This document shows, piece by piece, positions 3,214 to 6,886 of a stretch of DNA of 6,886 bases. The DNA is from Pseudomonadota bacterium (lineage in GTDB: Bacteria; Pseudomonadota; Alphaproteobacteria; Sphingomonadales; Sphingomonadaceae): contig JAEZBH010000032.1 in assembly GCA_023427285.1 (NCBI GenBank), positions 1-6,886 of the forward strand, read 5' to 3'. The notes below the pieces were generated by a model, which was given only the letters and a program-made list of their open reading frames with translations, was not told where the DNA came from and did no database searches. Each line of letters opens with the position of its first letter. Position 1 is the stretch's first letter. Made by a program: the position numbers and the translations under genes.

Positions 3214-6200
3214 TCACGAACCAATAGCGTCAAATGCCTGTTCCATCAGTTTGGCGGGCAAATGCATCAGCGTGGGGCCAGCGGTCCACAGCAGCGCCGC
3301 CTCAATGGTCTTGTCGGGGAACATGAGGGCCAGCGCGGCGCGGTAGGCTCCCATCTGTTGCAGATAGGCCTGCGGCGTCTCTTGCGGCGCGGCGGGCACC
3401 TGCGCGCCGGTCTTGATGTCCACGACCAGAACCGTGCCGTCCTGCACGATCAGCCGGTCCACCTGACCGGAGAAGACCCGCCCGCCGATGACAGCCGAGA
3501 GCGGGATTTCCGCCAGCGCATCCGGCCCGAACAGGCTGCTGATCTCGGGATCATGCAGGGTGCGCAGCACGGTGGTGATGATCTCCTCCCGCGCTTCCCA
3601 CGAAAGATCGGCGGCGCAGCGCTCCAGCCAGCGGCGGGCAACCTCTTCGCGCGCGTCCTCCGTCGTTGCGGGCAGGCGCTCGCACAGGCGGTGGATGAGC
3701 GTGCCGCGCCGGGCGGCGGGCGTTCCGGCCTCCAGCGGCGACCCGGCGGCCGGTTCGGGAACGGTTGCGACCTGGCTGGGGGCCAGCGGGCGCGGCGGGC
3801 GCGGCTCGGCCCCGGCGGGTTTGATGGCCCAGTCGGGAAGGGTGAGTGCGGGCTGCACGTCGCCCTCGCCCGGCTGATCGAACCGCTTGGTCGGCCCTTC
3901 CAGATGGAAAGAGCGCACCTCGCCAAAGGCGCGCCACAGCGGGTCATCGAGCGTTTGCGCGCCAAGCGCGTCGAGCGCGGAGGCCACGGTTTCATACCAC
4001 GGCGTCAGGCTGCGGGAGATCTGCTTGCGCGGCTTCCAGCCCGCCACGTACAGCCGGTCTTCGGCGCGGGTGAGGGCGACGTACAGCAGGCGGGCGTGTT
4101 CCTGCGCCTGCCGCTCGCGGATGGCCTCGATGGACTGGCTGACCGGCCCCACGGCGTAAGACTTGCCGCCGTACCAGATCGGCACGGAGCCCTCTTGCGC
4201 CGCAATCGGCACCATGGGGTTTTTGTCATCGGGCAGGGCGTAGGCGTCCGCCAGAATGACAATGGGCGCTTGCAGGCCCTTGGCGCCGTGAACGGTCATC
4301 ACCCGCACTTCGTCGCGGGCGGCCTCGGGGTCGCGCTTCACTTCAATGTCGCCGCGCTCCAGCCAGTCGAGGAAGCCTTGCAGCGAGGGCGGCAGGTCGC
4401 GCTCGTAGGCGAGTGCCGCTTCCATCAGCATGTCGAGCGGGTCGCGCGCCTGCGGGCCGAAACGGGCCAGCGCCCGCGCCCGCCCGCCAAGGTCTGACAG
4501 CACAATTTCCAGAAACTCATAGGGCGGCGCGAAGTCGGCCTTGGCCAGCACCTCATGCAGCAGCAGGCTGGCTTTTGCCTCCTCGGTGTGGCCTTCATCG
4601 GCCTTGTGCTTGAGCGCGGTCCACAGCGAGGCCTCGCCGCGCCCGTGGGCCAGCTCGAACAGTTGCTCCTCGCTCCAGCCGATGAAGGGAGACTTCAGCA
4701 CTTCGGCCAGCGTCAGGTCATCATCGGGCAGCAGCGCAAAGCGGATGAGCGAGAGAATGTCGCGCACTGCCAGCGGCACCGCCAGCATCATGCGGTCAAC
4801 GCCCGCCACCGGCACGCGCAGGTGCGCCAGTTCGGCAATAAGGGCGCGCACGAACTCGCTGCGCTTGCGCACAAGCACCAGAATGTCGCCGGGGCGGATG
4901 GGGCGGTTGCGCGCTTCCAGCATCTCGCCCCGTTGCAGCCAGTCGGCGATCTGGCGGGCGATCTGCTCGGCCAGCTTGCGCTCGGCGGGCGGCTGCCAGT
5001 CCATCTCTCCGGCCCCGCCGTTCAGGGTTTCGGACTCTTCTTCCTCGGCGGCTGATGGCTCAATGGCGGGCCACAGCGCAACCATGCCGGTCTGCCCGGC
5101 GCGGGAGGCAATGTGGGGGGGCGCCTCGCGGATGCCCAGCGCCTGGGGCCCAAGCTGGTTGATAGCGGCATCCACCACCTTGAGCACGGCCTCGGTCGAG
5201 CGGAACGAGCGGTCGAGCGGCACGCGGCGCAGCTCGGCCCCCACCGCCTCGGCCTCGGTCGCGTAACGCTTTTCCGCCTCGATGAAGGTGGCGGGGTCAG
5301 ACCCCTGAAAGCCGAAGATCGCCTGCTTGATATCGCCCACGGCGAACACGGTGCGGCCCGGCTCGTGCGTGCCGATGCCAGCGAAGAATTCCTCGGTCAG
5401 CGCGCGCACGATGGCCCACTGGTCCGCGTTGGTGTCCTGCGCCTCATCGACCAGAACGTGGTCGATCGACATGTCCAGCTTGTAGCGCACCCACTGGGCC
5501 GCGCCTTCGGCGGTGAGCAGGCGGGCGGCGCGGGAGATCAGATCGTCGAAGCCCAGCGCGCCGACGCGGGCTTTGTACGCCTCCATTGCCGCTGCCAGCG
5601 TGAAGCCGAAGCGCAGGTAACAGGCGGCGGTCTCAACGGCGCGGAAGCGGGCTAGCGTGTCCTGAAGCTCGGCAACGCGGTTCAACGCCTTCTCGGCAAC
5701 TTCCAGAATATCGGGGTCAAAGGTGATCGCGCCCTTGGTCGCCAGCTTGGCGAAGGGCTTGCCGGAGGATTCGCTGAAGAACAGGCCGCGCAAATCCTTG
5801 AACGTGTCGGCGCGGTCGTAAGCCTCGCGCGCGAGCCACAGTTGCAGCTGGGCGGCCTTGTTCTGATCGCCCGCCGCACCGTGCTTCCAGCCCTCGGCAA
5901 TGCGCGGCAACTCCAGCCACTGAAGGCGCTCGTCGGTCAGTTGGCCCGCCAGCCAGTCGGTGGCGTTGCCGTCGCGCGGCAGGCTGAACAGGGCGCGCAG
6001 GCGCGGCTCGATGCCCTGCGTGCCGCCCTGTCCGGCAAAGCTGAGCACGCGCGGCCCCTGCCGGATCAGCTCGTTCACGATGGACATGAACTTCTGCTCG
6101 CCTGCCGCCACGGAAATGCAGGCGATGTCGTTGAGCAGGCGGTGGTCGCCGTGGCGGGCGGCGCGGGAGAGTTCTGCCGTCATCACCGTGCGGATCGCCT

Positions 6201-6660
6201 CAAGGGCGGTGCGGTCATCCAGCGTCGAGAAGCCCGGCGCAATGCCCGCCTCCAACGGGAAGCTGGCAAGCAGCGACTGGGCAAAGGCGTGCAGCGTCTG
6301 GATTTTCAGCCCGCCCTCGGCATCGAGGCAGCGGGCGAACAGCGTGCGGGCGCGGGCCAGCCGCTCGGGGCTCGGGATTTCGCCAAGGCCCTCGAACTCG
6401 GCGCGAAGCTGGTCGTCGCTGGCGCGGGCCCAGTCGCCCAGCACCTTGAACACGCGGGTGGCCATTTCCGCCGCCGCCGCCTTGGTGAAGGTGATGCAGA
6501 GAATGGACTCCGGGCGCACGTCGAGCAGCAGCAGGCGCAGCACGCGGGCGGTCAGAACCTGCGTCTTGCCCGAGCCTGCCGAGGCCGACACCCACACCGG
6601 AGCCGTGGGATCAGCAGCGCGGGCCTGCTCTGGCGTCAGGCGGAAACTGGCTCTGGTCAT
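3214..6660 (-). CDS. addA: Double-strand break repair helicase-nuclease subunit AddA
   Basis: A complete 1148-aa AddA, the UvrD-like helicase and nuclease subunit of AddAB. With AddB it unwinds and resects DNA ends to load RecA. Motifs in order: Q-motif LTPEQ (8-12); Walker A ASAGSGKT (26-33); Walker B VDEAQD (404-409); motif III VGDIKQAIFGFQGSDP (441-456); motif IV LDRSFRST (482-489); motif V MTVHGAKGLQ (788-797); motif VI YVALTRAEDRLY (860-871). The C-terminal RecB-type nuclease domain shows His990 in GTLIHRLCE, Asp1068 in GQVDRL, Asp1081 and Lys1083 in VVDIKTG, and QxxxY at 1102-1106, so both activities look intact. An acidic, low-complexity stretch (537-545) and a Pro/Ala-rich linker (949-973) separate domains. 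Its ATG overlaps the addB stop as ATGA, with GGGGGG (6671-6666) as RBS, indicating translational coupling. The length is usual for the alphaproteobacterial type. Confidence 0.97.
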   Translation of the reverse strand: MTRASFRLTPEQARAADPTAPVWVSASAGSGKTQVLTARVLRLLLLDVRPESILCITFTKAAAAEMATRVFKVLGDWARASDDQLRAEFEGLGEIPSPERLARARTLFARCLDAEGGLKIQTLHAFAQSLLASFPLEAGIAPGFSTLDDRTALEAIRTVMTAELSRAARHGDHRLLNDIACISVAAGEQKFMSIVNELIRQGPRVLSFAGQGGTQGIEPRLRALFSLPRDGNATDWLAGQLTDERLQWLELPRIAEGWKHGAAGDQNKAAQLQLWLAREAYDRADTFKDLRGLFFSESSGKPFAKLATKGAITFDPDILEVAEKALNRVAELQDTLARFRAVETAACYLRFGFTLAAAMEAYKARVGALGFDDLISRAARLLTAEGAAQWVRYKLDMSIDHVLVDEAQDTNADQWAIVRALTEEFFAGIGTHEPGRTVFAVGDIKQAIFGFQGSDPATFIEAEKRYATEAEAVGAELRRVPLDRSFRSTEAVLKVVDAAINQLGPQALGIREAPPHIASRAGQTGMVALWPAIEPSAAEEEESETLNGGAGEMDWQPPAERKLAEQIARQIADWLQRGEMLEARNRPIRPGDILVLVRKRSEFVRALIAELAHLRVPVAGVDRMMLAVPLAVRDILSLIRFALLPDDDLTLAEVLKSPFIGWSEEQLFELAHGRGEASLWTALKHKADEGHTEEAKASLLLHEVLAKADFAPPYEFLEIVLSDLGGRARALARFGPQARDPLDMLMEAALAYERDLPPSLQGFLDWLERGDIEVKRDPEAARDEVRVMTVHGAKGLQAPIVILADAYALPDDKNPMVPIAAQEGSVPIWYGGKSYAVGPVSQSIEAIRERQAQEHARLLYVALTRAEDRLYVAGWKPRKQISRSLTPWYETVASALDALGAQTLDDPLWRAFGEVRSFHLEGPTKRFDQPGEGDVQPALTLPDWAIKPAGAEPRPPRPLAPSQVATVPEPAAGSPLEAGTPAARRGTLIHRLCERLPATTEDAREEVARRWLERCAADLSWEAREEIITTVLRTLHDPEISSLFGPDALAEIPLSAVIGGRVFSGQVDRLIVQDGTVLVVDIKTGAQVPAAPQETPQAYLQQMGAYRAALALMFPDKTIEAALLWTAGPTLMHLPAKLMEQAFDAIGS

Positions 6661-6886
6661 TGCCGCCCCCCGTTTTCAGTTCCGTTGCCATTCCCATTCG
6701 TGCGGCCCAGCCATTCATCCACGCGGGCGAGCACGTCGTAATCCTGGCCCTTGGCGTATTCAGGGTGCAGCTTGGCGATGAACGGCGCAGTGCCGTCCAG
6801 ATAGTCTTTTACCGCATCCTTCAGGCGGACGACGGACAGGGCCATCCAGTCCTCAACCGAAATCCACGGCTTGGTGCGGTAGAGCA
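6657..6886 (-). CDS. addB: Double-strand break repair protein AddB, C-terminal end (5' part outside window)
   Basis: The last 75 codons of a gene entering from the right edge, open to base 6886 and ending at the TGA 6659-6657. The visible part contains YRTKPW near the edge, a helix LKDAVKDYLDG, and the motif DYDVLARVDEWLG. Pairs such as Y-R-x-[KR]-P and DYDxLARVxEW are, from memory, typical of the extreme C-terminus of alphaproteobacterial AddB. AddB is the partner subunit of AddA, with an inactive helicase-like core and a C-terminal nuclease domain; neither core motif lies in this window. The protein ends in an Asn/Gly-rich tail (NGNGNGTENGG), probably disordered. The 4-bp ATGA overlap with addA and the same strand support the assignment strongly. 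The ATG at 6845 is internal, since the frame continues upstream without a stop. Confidence 0.87.
   Translation of the reverse strand, partial: LYRTKPWISVEDWMALSVVRLKDAVKDYLDGTAPFIAKLHPEYAKGQDYDVLARVDEWLGRTNGNGNGTENGGRQ

Noticed and set aside
3193..4497. A 434-codon plus-strand ORF opposite the 3' part of addA
   Set aside because: It is antisense to a protein with all expected AddA motifs, is low-complexity (Arg/Gly/Gln/His-rich), and has no family resemblance or clear RBS. Long antisense ORFs are expected opposite GC-rich genes.
5842..6741. Plus-strand ORFs of about 300 and 270 codons opposite the 5' part of addA
   Set aside because: Both overlap the helicase motifs of addA in antisense and have shadow-like composition; no recognisable domain.
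1..6886. CRISPR arrays, insertion sequences and transposon ends
   Set aside because: No regularly spaced direct repeats and no transposase-like ORF. The 11-bp inverted repeat at 2269-2369 encloses no coding sequence and shows no target-site duplication.

Overview
The window looks like chromosomal DNA of a GC-rich alphaproteobacterium. The main evidence is the leftward addB-addA-trxA cluster, a gene order typical of that class, with AddAB used instead of RecBCD. Sphingomonadales is possible, but the sequence alone does not settle the order.

Layout from left to right. (1) 1-464, plus strand: the 3' part of a gene running in from the left edge, resembling the phage 'structural protein P5'-like family. 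(2) 472-1005, minus: a YhbS-like GNAT acetyltransferase whose stop lies 7 bp from the previous one (convergent). (3) 1006-1309: divergent intergenic region. (4) 1310-1942, plus: a glutathione S-transferase-like protein, followed by a perfect 11-bp stem-loop. (5) 1943-2518: a 576-bp gap without a conventional gene but dense in secondary structure. (6) 2519-2620, plus: a 33-codon ORF with a strong ribosome binding site and one predicted membrane helix. (7) 2772-3095, minus: thioredoxin trxA with an intrinsic terminator. (8) 3214-6660, minus: complete addA, 1148 aa. (9) 6657-6886, minus: the 3' end of addB, overlapping addA by ATGA.

The addBA pair encodes the helicase-nuclease that processes double-strand breaks for RecA-dependent repair. 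trxA follows in the same direction, probably with its own promoter as well. Long ORFs on the plus strand opposite addA are antisense shadows of a GC-rich gene.

The least ordinary part is 2156-2620. An 11-bp inverted repeat (2269-2279 / 2359-2369) places the same sequence, CGACCATAAGC, facing outward on both strands, with an AT-rich patch inside its right half. Read as two divergent promoters, the left one would start about 5 nt before a three-way-junction fold that ends in a hairpin and a T-tract, giving an RNA of about 108 nt. The right one would make a transcript with a structured leader of about 145 nt ahead of the 33-aa membrane peptide. This arrangement (structured small RNA beside a small hydrophobic peptide) recalls, but does not prove, type I toxin-antitoxin or small-RNA/small-protein loci. 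It is the best candidate for something undescribed here.
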